Shown here: positions 12,181 through 23,700 of the stretch, one piece after another
How positions within the stretch are numbered: position 1 is the stretch's first letter
Layout of the letters: every line of letters starts with the position of its first letter
DNA from: Asterochloris sp. CNOR1
Lineage: Eukaryota > Chlorophyta > Trebouxiophyceae > Trebouxiales > Trebouxiaceae
Reading direction: 5' to 3'
Length of the DNA: 64,000 nucleotides
NCBI GenBank assembly: GCA_963969365.1
Contig: OZ017753.1
Coordinates: 992,001 to 1,056,000 of the forward strand
The notes under the pieces: generated by a model
Database searches by the model: none
What the model saw: the letters and a program-made list of their open reading frames with translations, nothing else
Told to the model about the DNA's origin: nothing
Made by a program: the position numbers and the translations under genes

Positions 12181-13879
12181 ATGGCAGAACCTGAACTGAT
12201 GAGCATTCAGCTGGAGCACACCATAGCTGATGCCTGCCTGCATGCCTTAGCAGAGATGTGGGGGCTCCGGAAACACCTGGATGCAGGAGGTGACGCCAAG
12301 CACAGGCAGCTAGTCCTGGACATGCGCTTTGCCCTTCACCAGACCACCCTGGAGTCTGAATTGCATGCCGGGAAGGAGCTGGTGCAAGCTGGTGCGTGCT
12401 CCAGAGCTGACCATGCGTTGTTGCCAAAAGCACCTGCTTTCAAATCTGTACAATGCTGCCAGTATTCCTCTGCCATGAGGTGACACAGCTAGATGTAGCT
12501 GCCACATGCCTAATGACCTCGAAAAGCCCAGGTCCACAGCCAGCACTGATGGGGTTGGTGTATAGCCGAGTGTTGACGCTTCCTGGCACATGCAACTCAT
12601 CATGAGAGGTTTCTGGATGGTAAGTTGAATTTGTTGAGGAGGTCAGGTTGTTCTGGCTTTTGCCCTGCAGAGGATCAGCCTCCGCAACAGGAGGCCACAA
12701 GCTGAAGTCTGCTCAGGGTGAGGATGTTTGGCAAGTCGAATCTGTGCAGTAGGTATGGTTTCAATGCGCCCTTCAGCAGAGTCATGTGCAACAGGACTGA
12801 ATGCGCCTCACATGGGCCAAACATCACCGACACAGAAAGCCACACAAACAGCCGAGCACATCCCAAATGACATCACTAAGACTACGCAGTTTGCCCTCCA
12901 TCCATTTCCAGTGGCGAGTGCTTTTAGCTCCTGCAGATAGCCAGCTGTGCTGAGATCTGCTCATCATGTTGCCAATGACAGATATATGAGACTCAGCGCC
13001 ACCTCAAAACCCACCTCAAAAGCTGAGGAACTGCTGCACTGACAGCCTGTTGACTCCTGTACTGACTGACCTCTTCTTCTGTGCTCAACGCTGCATCCTC
13101 ACGACTGCAGCATGATCACGAAACAGTACTCCCAGCGTGCAGCTTCTGGGTGCAGGGGGGTGCTTGCAGGCTAATCAGTGGCATCTGTCAAGGTCCAGCT
13201 CCCAGCTCAGCTTTCTGCAGAATGGCGCATGGCAGTAGCTGGCAAGGCTTTGACTTGCAGCATCAGATCACCTGATACTTATGGTCTCTTTGGAGGCTTC
13301 AGACCCTGTTGCAGCCTGTTCCATCAGAGCGCTGTCAGCTGCGGCGTCATTCCCTGCCAGTCGCTGGCTGGTGATGGCTGGACCTGCCAACTCGGGCCAC
13401 TAGGCTGACATCACAAACCTGCAGCAGCGCAAGGCATTAAGGCAGGCTGGCAAGCAGCAGGCTCGAGGGTAGACCGGCAACAGGCATCTTTGTGGGGAAA
13501 TTTGGAGTCTATTGGACCTCTTTGCAGTCACCTGGCTGGCATTGCTGCATCAGACAGCCCTGCCAGTCTAGACTACCCCTGCTGAAGTGCCTGCAGGCAG
13601 CGCTGAAATTGGTCAAGCAGGCTCATACCTTCTCGCTCAAAGTTGCAGCATCACCACAATGCTCTGCTGAGGTTCCTGCTTCAGAGATCGGTGGGGCTGG
13701 CCCCCAAGCAAGCCAACTGATCCCACCTGCAGAGGAGAGACGGCCATAGCTGGCCAAGCTGATGGCGGGACAAACCAGCTTGACGCCATGTGTGAAGCTG
13801 CTAGTGCTGCGTTTGCTGCAGACCAACCCACCAGGCCCTTGCTCAAGGCCCTGCTGCCACAGTCTGTGCCCAAGTAGCA
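12181..13879 (+). CDS. Possible small hypothetical gene (two coding-like segments)
   Basis: The segment at 12181-12390 opens with ATG (an in-frame TGA lies just upstream) and encodes a helical, Leu/Ala/Glu-rich peptide (MAEPELMSIQLEHTIADACL..., ..TLESELHAGKELVQA) that ends at a plausible GTGCGT donor near 12391. A second coding-like segment follows a CTGCAG acceptor near 13731 and runs to a stop at 13877-13879 (..NQLDAMCEAASAAFAADQPT..LPQSVPK). A third candidate lies at 13590-13750 in another frame. I do not recognise the protein. The linking exons are not resolved and the phases are untested. It could be a real small gene on the same strand as the ATP6AP2-like gene, or remnants of one. Confidence 0.3.
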
Positions 13880-14402
13880 CCACTTACAGTCCATGTCTGC
13901 AGTCAACCCTCGCAGGGAGAGCAGGCTCCCTTGCCCTGGGTTAACGTTCACTCGGGCTGTTGGCTGGCTCTGCACAGGCAAGGTGATGTATTGGTACATT
14001 TGCGAGCCTTATCCTGCCTCTTGTTCAACTACCTGTACTGTCTGAGAGGTAGAGGGTGACTCGATGCTGACTTCCTGCCTCACGCCGTGACTGTGGCCCT
14101 CTCCAAAGCTTATTGCTACATTCTCATAACTGCAACACATCAGGGAGACCACAGTCACTGGAGAGCAGACTGCTGGTTGCAGAGAGCTGCAAGGCAGTGG
14201 CCAGCGCAGCAGCTACGTGGTGGGTGGGCCATGCCACACGAGCCCACCGCGTGATAGCCTGCGAGGCTGCACTCGCAGCAAAGTGCTTTACAGTGCCATC
14301 TGCGCTGGCAATGCTGGCTGCCACAGGCTGACTGTCCTGCAGGCTCTGCTGTGTCTGGCAGTATGGCTGCCGATGCCGTCCACGCAGAGAGACCCCCCCT
14401 TG

Positions 14403-16818
14403 TCATTGGCGGATGACAACCGAGGAAGCCAAAGGCAAGTGCAGAGCAAGATCAATCTCCACGCTGATGTGCACCGGTTCTGTATCGAAAGCCCACCTGG
14501 TTGTGGGTTCGTGATTGGGGAGCGCTGCAGGGGGCTGTGGCAGTGGAAGGGGTCCTGGTGGAGCAGTCACAACAGGCTCCTTTGAACTTGCCCGAGCACT
14601 GCAGTGCAGCTGGCAGCGTCAGGCAGGACTGCAAATTTGTAGACACATGCAGCTGTGTTGATGCAGGCGGTGCACTCTCCCGGCAATCTTCATATTGGGA
14701 GGCAGGGAGCTGCTGCCACTGACCAGCCTGTGCACAGGAGCATGCGGCAGACACAGGAGAACGTAGGCAGCAATGACTCACCCTGGGTCCGACTGGTCCT
14801 CTGGCACCAGTGCAGAATTGGCCAAATGAGCATGGTCGATCTCCGTGTCAGCAGGAGTGACAATTGCCTCAGGGTTGTCGCCAGGGTCCCAAGTGGCTGG
14901 ATGCTGCAGGCATTCAAGCATTCAGGCAGCAGGTCCAGCTTGAGACGTCGCACACAACTTCAGATGCTGCTGACTTGTGGCATGAAGCCCAATGTAACAC
15001 AACAGCAGCCAGCACATTCTGAGACTAAGCGAAGGGTGCCTCACCTGTTCCCTGGAGCATCCCACTGTTGAGGAGCTGGCGACTGGGCTGGCCTGAGGGG
15101 CTGGGACCCATGCAAGGGCGCTCAGGATGGCCATGAGCACTGCACCCAGCATGAGCAGCCATCTGAGGCTGCACCAGCTGGGAATACCCGGTGCGAGCCA
15201 GAGAGTTGCATGCTTTGCACTTGTTACCGTTCCCTCATTGCTGGCTGCCCTGTGACAGTTGCTGAGAGGCTGCCCAGGAGCAGCACGTCCATTGCCAGGC
15301 TGCTGAGCATCGCTGACAAGCTGTCCGACAGCAGCAAGCAACAGATTGCTCAGCCCTGCCTGCCTCAGCCTGGACACTGCTGATGGCTGCACCTGCGGCT
15401 GGCAGCACTGCTGCAGCATTGGCAGGCTGCTGAGAGCTGCGTCCCTCAGCCTAGACACTGTGGCTGGCTGCCCCTCTCTTGACAACACTCCAGCGAGCCC
15501 ATCGACAGGTTGCACAACCCTCTCAGCGTCACTGCTGCCAGTTGCAGTCTTGCCTGTGAGCACCGCAGAGTATGCATGGGCTGAGTCTCCGTGCTGCTGC
15601 TGCTTGGAGCTGGCGACCCCATGCATGGTGGCAGCTGCAGGCCGTGTACTCTCTAGGGCAGCCGAGCTGGTCTGCGCGAGAAGTTGGCCAGGGGCCAGGT
15701 CAGACAGCAGCGTGGGCAGAGCCCAGGAGGCTGCCCTGACAGGAGGCGCTGATGGGCCATCCTCCCTGGACACAGCAAGCAGCTGCAGTAGGCTGTGCTA
15801 CCATTGGTCTCACTTCTCTCAGCCCGTCTGGCATTGCGCTGTGGCAGCGCTCCACCGCTGCTGCTGGCAATAACATTGACAGTACCAGCAGCAGACTCCA
15901 GCTGGCCCTGGCTGCCAGCAGTCCCACTGGCCTTAGCCTGTGCCAGGGGCTCAGCAGCAGCACTGAGCTGTGGCGTCAAGCCAGTACTACGGCTGGCGGC
16001 TGCAGCAGCGGCGGCTTCGGCTGGCTGCTTCTCTGAGGTTGCAGCAGCACCCAGCTGCTGCAGACCAGCCCCACCACCTCCCGAGCTCAGCGGAGCAGCT
16101 GGCTGCACGTCTGATGGGGCATTCTCAGTGCTGGAATGTGCTGCACCACCACCCAGTGCCTGCTGTGCGCTGGCATCACTGCCTCCAGACACTGAGGAGC
16201 ACTGCAAGAAGCCATTGCTGCCACCCTCAGAGCAGTCCTGGCCAGGCTGCTGCTCCAGTTTCAAAGCAGGCTGGTTGCCTGCCCAATGTGCAGTGCTGTT
16301 CCTGAGGTTTTCCTGAGCCTGCTCCACAGGAGGCTTGCTGCTCTTCTTGCCTCCGGAGCAGTCGGCCACCTCCACAGGCTGTTGCTCAGGCTGCTGCTCC
16401 TCAAACATGGGATTTTCATAGACCCTGGGCTGGCCGCAACCAAAGCATGCCAGCAGGGGCGGTATTTGCTTGAAGGCGCCCTGTCGAGGGTCTCTGTGCC
16501 CGCCTGGCAGCTGAGCGGCTGCCTTGAAACTTTCCCTATAAGGCGCAGGATATCATGCTGCGTCACGATATCAACGTATGCTACCACAGCAGTGCCTTTC
16601 AGTATTGTGCATGGCAGGCCTGAAATCGACGACCTGCTTGACTTGACCCTGATGCGCAGCAGCACTGCACCAATGCAATGCGTCACATCTGGTTCTGGTC
16701 ATCACCTCTCAGATTCGATCTCGTGCCAACAACTCTCCCCAGCCGGCAGTTGCAACGCCAGCTGAGCACGCTCCATCAGGAGCTGCTCGCTCCAAGCCGC
16801 ACACTGAAAACTTGTTGC
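14403..16818 (-). CDS. Low-complexity Ala/Ser/Gln-rich protein with one C-terminal membrane segment
   Basis: Unrecognised minus-strand gene. The most 5' exon I can support (about 16705-16818) encodes CAAWSEQLLMERAQLALQLP and ends at ESER before a GTGATG donor. A later exon follows an acceptor near 16430 (VYENPMFEEQQPEQQP...) and runs for about 600 bases as Gln/Ser/Ala/Gly-rich sequence. After an intron near 15800 the protein continues (..SREDGPSAPPVRAASWALP..) through Ser/Ala/Gln-rich sequence to a strong membrane helix, SLRWLLMLGAVLMAILSALAW (about 15110-15175). A Pro/Asp-rich tail follows (HPATWDPGDNPEAIV, 14780-14900), and the stop is at either 14452 or 14403. The start codon is not identified. 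The order of disordered region, single transmembrane helix and short tail suggests a tail-proximal membrane anchor. No function can be assigned. Confidence 0.5.
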
Positions 16819-16869
16819 TGGCGGACTGCTGAGGAGATCGCCTGCCCTAAATGTCGTACCTGACTGATT

Positions 16870-17350
16870 GACTCCGTGATGCAGCAGGCAGAGGCCATCT
16901 TATACCTAGCTCTTTGCACGATCCTGTGGCTACTTACAAGCCTGAGCCAGAAGAGCAGCCGGTTGGGCAGGTCGATCAGGCGAAACTTGACAGGCTAAAT
17001 GCTGACCCACATTCAAGCTGACTGAATTCCATCCATGTAGGCTGCCCATGGCACCGCTTTTGAAAGTATACAGAGGGAACTCTGACGAGGTGCTGACAAG
17101 GGTCAAGCCTGGCGCCCCAGAGTCAGAGCTGTGGCTGTGGTCGCGCCCGGCAACACCAGCCGCCTGGAGGACAGCGATGGCGCCCTCGTCATGCAGTCCA
17201 GCACGGACACCGCCAAAGGCGATTACCGCCTCTTTGAGCACCGCCTCTTTTAGCCTGAAGCAGGAGCCAGTGCCGCAGGCAAACGTGCATTGTTCCGCAT
17301 TCAGTGGGGTGCAACTGGGGGACGGCTGGGGGTGAGGGACTGAGTGCATG
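16870..17350 (+). other. Coding-like fragment with an in-frame stop, unassigned
   Basis: Between the membrane-anchored gene and the kinase-like gene there is a plus-strand frame (about 17115-17335) with protein-like composition: VAVVAPGNTSRLEDSDGAL followed by VMQSSTDTAKGDYRLFEHRLF. It meets a TAG at about 17251-17253 and then continues in the same frame (PEAGASAAGKRALFRIQWG) to a second stop. I found no clean splice junction that removes the TAG. It may be a decayed exon, an upstream exon of the kinase-like gene read past its donor, or chance. The rest of this stretch shows nothing recognisable. Confidence 0.25.
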
Positions 17351-17910
17351 ATGAGCCCTGGTGCATGTCAATGGCAACAGCTCCTCATTGCCGGCTGTGT
17401 ATGGCTGGCATTCAGCAAGCATGTTGTGGGCTGGGACAAATGCAGATGTGCTGTGATGAGTGGCTGCACAGCTGCTTCACTCAAGCACACAGAAGCCTGA
17501 AATAAGCTGTGCAAGACTGCCAGTCTCAATCTTACTGTGAGATAGTTGCGCCGGGTGACTACCAGTTTCAGAGGAGCCTGCAAACAAGGCTGGCATATTC
17601 TCTGGTCCGCCTGTGGCTTGTCAGTGGTGGCAGACAGCAGGGCACCGCCTGCTGGTTCAAGCATCAGCAACATGCAAAGTGGTTCTTTGCATAGGCTGCA
17701 GAGTGCTCTGTAGAAGACGCTGTTCATGAAGCCCCGCACCTGTGAAGCGCCTGACCAACACAAACTGTTGGGAGCATGCAAGGGCTGCTTTCCATGCTGT
17801 GCAGCAGCATGTGCTGCAGCATGCCTGTTGAGTTGCGCTGCTGGCCATGGGGACGCCGACAATCAGTCACACGCTGAGCTGTGCCTGACATAGTGGCTGC
17901 TTGTTTGTAG

Positions 17911-20209
17911 GTTCCAGAGGCAATGTGCCAGACCTGTCTGCTCAGCGGGTGCAGGAGCTTGTGCAACAGCCACTTGAGGCCTTGCCGCCATGGAAAGAGC
18001 TGAAAGAAGTTCTATTTGAGCTTCCTGTCGCCAAGCTGCCAGTGGACCCAGAAGTGCTGACTGGCCTCAAGGGTGACACGCAGCTGACCAGCATGTGTGA
18101 GCTCGACAACGGCAGCCACAGGCAGCTGGCTCGGCGGCTCACAGACGCCATGACAGCCTGCAGCTACCCTGGCACACAGCCTTTCACCAGTCACCTCGTC
18201 AACAAGTACCTTCTTGACCTCTTGCTGGGCGGACTGGAGACGCTGCTGCCACATGAGCAGCAGCTGGGGCTGACAATGCATTGGGATGTGGGTGATGATG
18301 ACAGCACCATGACACAGACCTCAGCCAAAGGCAAGAGCCTGCGCCCAGATGGCCAGCTACGCAGCAGTGACGGCCTGCGTCTGCTGTTCAAGTAAGAGGA
18401 GATGGCTGCCGGGGTGCCTTTAAGGGATGCCATGAAAGACTTAAAAGGTCAGGACCTGCAGCCCTGAGGTAGCACCCGCATGTTTGCAACCTATCCCTTT
18501 ACTGTGCCGGCTGTAGCAACATCCACGTTCCCTCATGGGGACGAGCAGTGTCCAGAAGCTCTGTGTACTTGCAGTATGTGTATTTGCAGTGTGTGTGCAT
18601 GTATATTCTTGTGATCATGTGTCCTCTTCAATCTGCAGAGCAGCTTGTGGAACCTTGCTGATGCATCAGGCCTGCCATGTCTTAGCTGATCTGTGTCAGC
18701 CGAGCGCTCGGTTGTCAGTTGTGTCCTTGGCTGACTGCAGACAAGATGGTGTCCTGGTCTCGGCTGTACTACAGGAGCTGCCCTACCTCCTAACAGCTGC
18801 TGTTGCTGGTACTAAGTTCCAGTTCTTTGCCATGGAGCGCAACAGCCTCTCTGAGCCCCTTGCAATTGGTCCCCGCCTGCGGCTCAACTCACCCAAAGCC
18901 CGGGCATTGCTCACCATTGCAGTCATCAACCTGCACCGCCTGCTGCGCGCCACACAAGCGCTGCTGCCAGGTTATGTGCTTCCTGTAGATATGGTGCAGA
19001 AGGTCACGCACCAGGAGGGCTACACGCGCACCTTGTGAGTGTCCTGCTCTCATTTGTAGTCGGCCAAGTGGGTCACACCACGATTGAAACATTTCCCAGG
19101 GAGGCTGATGCTGTCCTGGGCCCGCTCTGCTCGTAATGATGCTGCAGAGGAGGGCATGCAGAGTGCACTGTGAAGTTGCACTACAGCAGCCTGCCAAGTG
19201 CTGCAGATCCCCTGCCCATGGGTAAGGCAACCCGCCCTGCCTTCCAGCACCGTGCTGCCTGCCCTGCAACCACATGCTTGTGATTTGGCTGCAGGTGCTT
19301 CAAAAGCGATGTGACCGTGCACAAGACCATCACCATGTGGAGCAAGTTCAGTGCCGCATGGACAGTGGACTTTGCAGAGCTGAAGCAGGTCAACATTCGC
19401 ACTGCACGCTGTGCTGGCCTCGTGCATGCTGTGAGGGGTCCAACGCTGGACCCAAAGGAGGACACCTACACTGTCTCCTTGGCGCCAATTGGTCTGCAGC
19501 GCGGCGATGCACAGCCTTGCAATGAGCAGCAGGCAGCAAGCGCAGCTCATGGCCTGCTGCATGGCCTGGCAGCCCTTCACAAGGTGCGTCATTCATTTCT
19601 GGAGATCAACGAGGGTGTGCTGTTTGCTGGCTCAACTGCAGGATGCCTGGTGCATGACAGTTCTGCAGCAGCCCAGTCCCACAACTCTTCTGGCTGCAAT
19701 ATGGTTCACAGCATCACTTTGATACCTGAAGTCAGTGCGCCACACTAGAGGACTTCTTGCTGGTCATTGTTGCAAGCATGCTGCCAGCGCACCAGGGGCA
19801 AGACAGCGACCACCAACTACTTCTGCAGGCCGGCTACACCCACAGAGACTTGCGCTGGAACAACAGACCTTGCAGCGAGGACCATCGCTACTTTCTGCTG
19901 GACTTGGAGCTGTGTGCTAAGCCTGGCAAAGCCCCATTCAACATGAGAACCTGGCCCGAAGGCATTTTGCAGGGCGATGGCGACTACACTGAGACATCTG
20001 ACATCCTTGCGCTTGGACACATGCTTAGCGGATTGAACATTGTCACAAGCCCAGGGGGTCGTGTTTTCCTGCAGCAAATGTGGCCTGGTGTTCCTGACCA
20101 AGCTGTGCCCACAGCTGAGGTCTTGCTGTGCGATGCTTGGATCACTTGCACTGGGAACTCGTGCAGGGCTGCTGGGGCACACCCAGACACCAAGTCGCCT
20201 ACCGTCTGA
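17911..20209 (+). CDS. Divergent protein-kinase-like protein (5' exon not found)
   Basis: Four exons join in frame: 17911-18391, 18741-19034, 19295-19583 and 19829-20209. The first begins one base into a codon after a TTTGTAG acceptor, so at least one upstream exon is missing from this model. The C-terminal half carries a catalytic-loop-like motif, YTHRDLRWNN, with HRD and the Asn five residues on, followed by YFLLDLELCAK, where DLE stands where kinases have DFG. The upstream segment includes ELPYLLTAAVAGTKFQFFAM and a probable N-lobe. The HRD...N...D order resembles the divergent FunK1/crinkler-type kinase-like proteins of fungi and oomycetes, but that is from memory of motifs only. Substrate and activity are unknown. 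An ATP-binding lysine was not pinned down. Confidence 0.6.
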
Positions 20210-20771
20210 AACCTGCCAGTGCCCAGCCTGGTCAAGCAATATTACTTTTTCATGTGGACAATACTTTGCATAGTCCTAGTGCAAGATCATTGTAAGCGCC
20301 TGCCAACAGCGCCCCATGCGTACATGCTATGACTGCTCATGTCGCCGCTGTCATCACACATGACATGCCTGCTGTCTGTGCTGCCCGGTCTGGCCTGCCT
20401 TATCCACAGCAGAACCACATCGCTACTTGGTTGACTGTGCTCTGATGCCTGACCTGGCTCTTCACCAGGTGGTTGTCATGAAACACAGTCAGTAACAGGC
20501 ATATCAATAGGCTCAAGCAGATGTGCTGCCTGGGGTGAGGGGTAGCAATGCTGAGCAGGCCGGCCCATGCAGGCCTGGACATCTAAAGAAAAGGGTGAGA
20601 AAAGGGATGGCGCTGGCATCAGCTCAGAATAGACTTTATTCCCCTGTGAGGTCACCATTGACTGGTCCCTCGTCCAGAAGTCGAGAACTCTCATGTGTCC
20701 ACAGGACTGGAGTGCTTGCATTGTGCCAGCTTGCTTTTGAGTTCAGCTTGAACCAGTCCTCCAGTCCCGAG
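20210..20771. other. Tail-to-tail intergenic region
   Basis: About 560 bases between the stops of the kinase-like gene (plus) and the histone deacetylase (minus), so it should contain two 3' untranslated regions. No open frame with splice context or known domain was seen. Confidence 0.5.
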
Positions 20772-23700
20772 TCACTGGGGAGGAAGCGTTGTGGGCAGGA
20801 TATCTACAGTGCTGGCCACAGCCACAGAAACTGACACTTTACCGCCCTGTGCCTCCTCAGCTTCAAGACGCTTATTGAGAGCAACATAGTCCACTGTGGT
20901 GCGGCGCCGCTTCCGTTCCCCAGACTCGGGGCTGCTGAGCAGAGGCGTTTCACCTGCATTATAAAGGAGTGTGCTTGGCTGTCCTGGGCAGGATGCCATG
21001 CTTTGCTTTGCAGCATGACAATTGAGCAGCATCTGCTGAGCCGAAGTGCTGCCTGTCCATCATGAAGGTAACTGCCTGTCCAGGGAGCAGAGCTGTTTTT
21101 GACCATGTGCTATGCTGTGCTTTGCACCAGCACAGCAGTACAGCACACATCTGCCGAGTGCAGGCTCACCCTCAGCAAGCGGGTCGGCGCCAGCAACGAC
21201 CCCTGCTGCGGCTGCTGCAGCATGAGCAGCTGCCAGCGCAGCTGCTGCCTCTGCTGCCTCCCGCTGGCGCTTGGCTACTGCACTCGCAGCCTACACAGGC
21301 AGCACGCAGACTGACTGCCATGCTGAGGCGCAATCTGGCCGCGGTGTGCCTCATGCCCCCGACGCAACATGACAGCCCAGTTCAAGCGGAGCGCAAACCA
21401 ACTTGTGCAGGACCCAGACACCGGCACAGGATTAGAGAAGCTAGGTTGTGTAACCTTGGGACGCATGTCAAAGCATCTCAACAGGGTCCAAGAGCCATAC
21501 CAGGCAGGCAGGTCCGCTACTGAAGCAGATCTGCCAACAACTAGCCTGGGCAAGCAGCAGGTGACCCCACGCTCCTGCACCCCTGCAACAAATGCCTCAG
21601 AGAATGCCCTCACACTGAGTGCCAGGCAGCGCTGCTGTGCAGCCCACATAGCTGCAAAGCACCAGGCCTGTATGCTGTGGTTTACTTGAGAGGGGCGCGG
21701 GCACATACAACTGCACATGAGCAGCTGACGGGCACGTCCACACCACAGCCAAGCCAGCACACCACCAAGACAAGAAGGCCACTGCTCCTGCAGCTTTGCC
21801 TGTTGCAGCCACGCTGCCCAAACGCTGCTGCAGGGCTGCAGAACCACCTCAGCCATCACTTGACAGGCTCAAGGGGACGTCCATCCTGGGCATCTTTGTT
21901 ACTGCATGGTCACAATGTCACATTGAGTGCCAGCCCACCTGCTCCCGCCGCCGCTGGGCCTCACGCTGCTGCTCTATCCGCACTGCTGCAGCACTCCAGG
22001 ATTGCCCGTGGGGGTCGGCCAGCGCAGCCACATGAGCCGCCACGCTGCGCGAGAAGGCTGACACAAGCCCCCCCTGGGTGCGGTACCCGCCCTCCAGCAC
22101 ACTCACAATACGCCCAGCGCAGCACTTGTTGGCTACCTGCAGGCCACAGGATGTGGCCATCAGGTCAGGCTTCCAACACAGGTGCCGCACAAGTGCAGGC
22201 CATCACAATGTGACTGCTCAAGCAGGTTGCAGGAGGTGGGAAGATGGGATGATTTCTGGCAGCGCTGCTTGCTGTGCATGTCTCACACCGTAAGCCAGCT
22301 GCAGGAGATGTGGCCCACTCGTGTGGCTGTGGCACAATGCCCCATGCAGCATGCAACACCCCCATCCACTGCCCCACCTGCACGACATGGTCAGCCAGGC
22401 ATCAAGCAATCGAACCAACCAGGAGAGCTAGCACCCTCCATGCAAAGCAAGCACATACCTGCACGATTTGGTCAGTCAGCCACTCGTAGTCCTTCTCCTG
22501 GATGCCAATGTAGCGGAAGTTGATGTCGTCCTTGCGATGGGCGTCAAACCCAGCAGAGATGAAGATCAGGTCAGGGCTGCAGGCAAGAATGGCATTGGCA
22601 TCACACTGAGAGAGCAGCACCAAGACAGGAGGCCCAGCATCCCAGCTGTGTATGGGATGATCGACAGGGTGGGGCTGCAGGTGGTCCTGCCAAGCAAATG
22701 AAGCTAGTCAGATCCACTGGGGGCTGGGGCAAAGCCCAGCAGATGATACCATGAGGTCAGACAGCCATGCTGACCCAACAGTACCAGGGGGTCCTGCATG
22801 AGGTCTCATGGAGCAAGGTCAGGTCAGGACTGCAGGGATGTCACATCTGAGCAGCGTCTCCCCAACAGACTGCAGACCAGGCTCCAAATGGCCCCCTGTC
22901 ACTGCAAGGATGCCAGTGCAGGCATGACGCCCTGATCACTCTGCTGGGGAGCTGCTCACCCACTTGTGCCAGGCAGCAGCCAAGAAATGTGATGTCTCAC
23001 TTGAAACGCGCAAGCGCAGGCAGGATCTTGTCCCGCCAGCTGCGCCGCCAAAGGGGGACGTTGGCAGCAGGGCCCGGGATGCCCACGTCAATCACCCGTG
23101 GGTACTGTGCGGGGGAAGGCCCGGGGGCAGGGGTGAACTCCCCCTCAGGGTCCTCCGCCAGCAGCTCCTGCAGAAGCAGGCAGGGAACAGTTTTGGTCAC
23201 TTGCTGGGGCATGTGCTCTGTGAGGGTGCCCTCAGGGGCCCCTGCCAGCAGCTCCCGCAGGGCCGGGCAGGAAGCGGATTCAGGAGGGGTGCAGGGCCCC
23301 ACTGTGCATCCAGGGTCCCCTGCCAGGAGCTCCTGCAGGGGCAGGCAGGGAACAGTGATGGTTGGGCGCGTCCCCTTCCAGCAGCTCTGTATATGATATA
23401 TGAGAGAGAGGGTCCTGGCCCCAGCACATTCCATCAAAGTTTCCTGCATAGACAGGGAGCCCATACTAAGCAAGCAGGGGGGAGGCATGGCCAGCACGGC
23501 CGTTGCTGTCAGGTGTGCAGGTTGATGGCATCTCATGCTGCTGCATGGCTCCACGAGCAATTTGACGTTGCAGGCCCCATGTCATTGACGTTGTGGAGGC
23601 TGACCACAAGCAGCGTTCCTGATGCAAGGGCCTGGCCAGCACAATCGATGTGCACACCTGCACCCACCTATTCCTGAACCTGCTGAGCAACTGCTGCCTG

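Noticed and set aside
15795-16316. Plus-strand frame of 173 codons
   Set aside because: It is the reverse shadow of the Ala/Ser/Gln-rich minus-strand exon; its Cys/Leu/Pro-rich composition is typical of an antisense frame.
22964-23677. Plus-strand frame of 237 codons rich in Gly, Gln and Arg
   Set aside because: It is antisense to deacetylase exons and the ELLA repeat array; the repeated look comes from the duplicated junctions.
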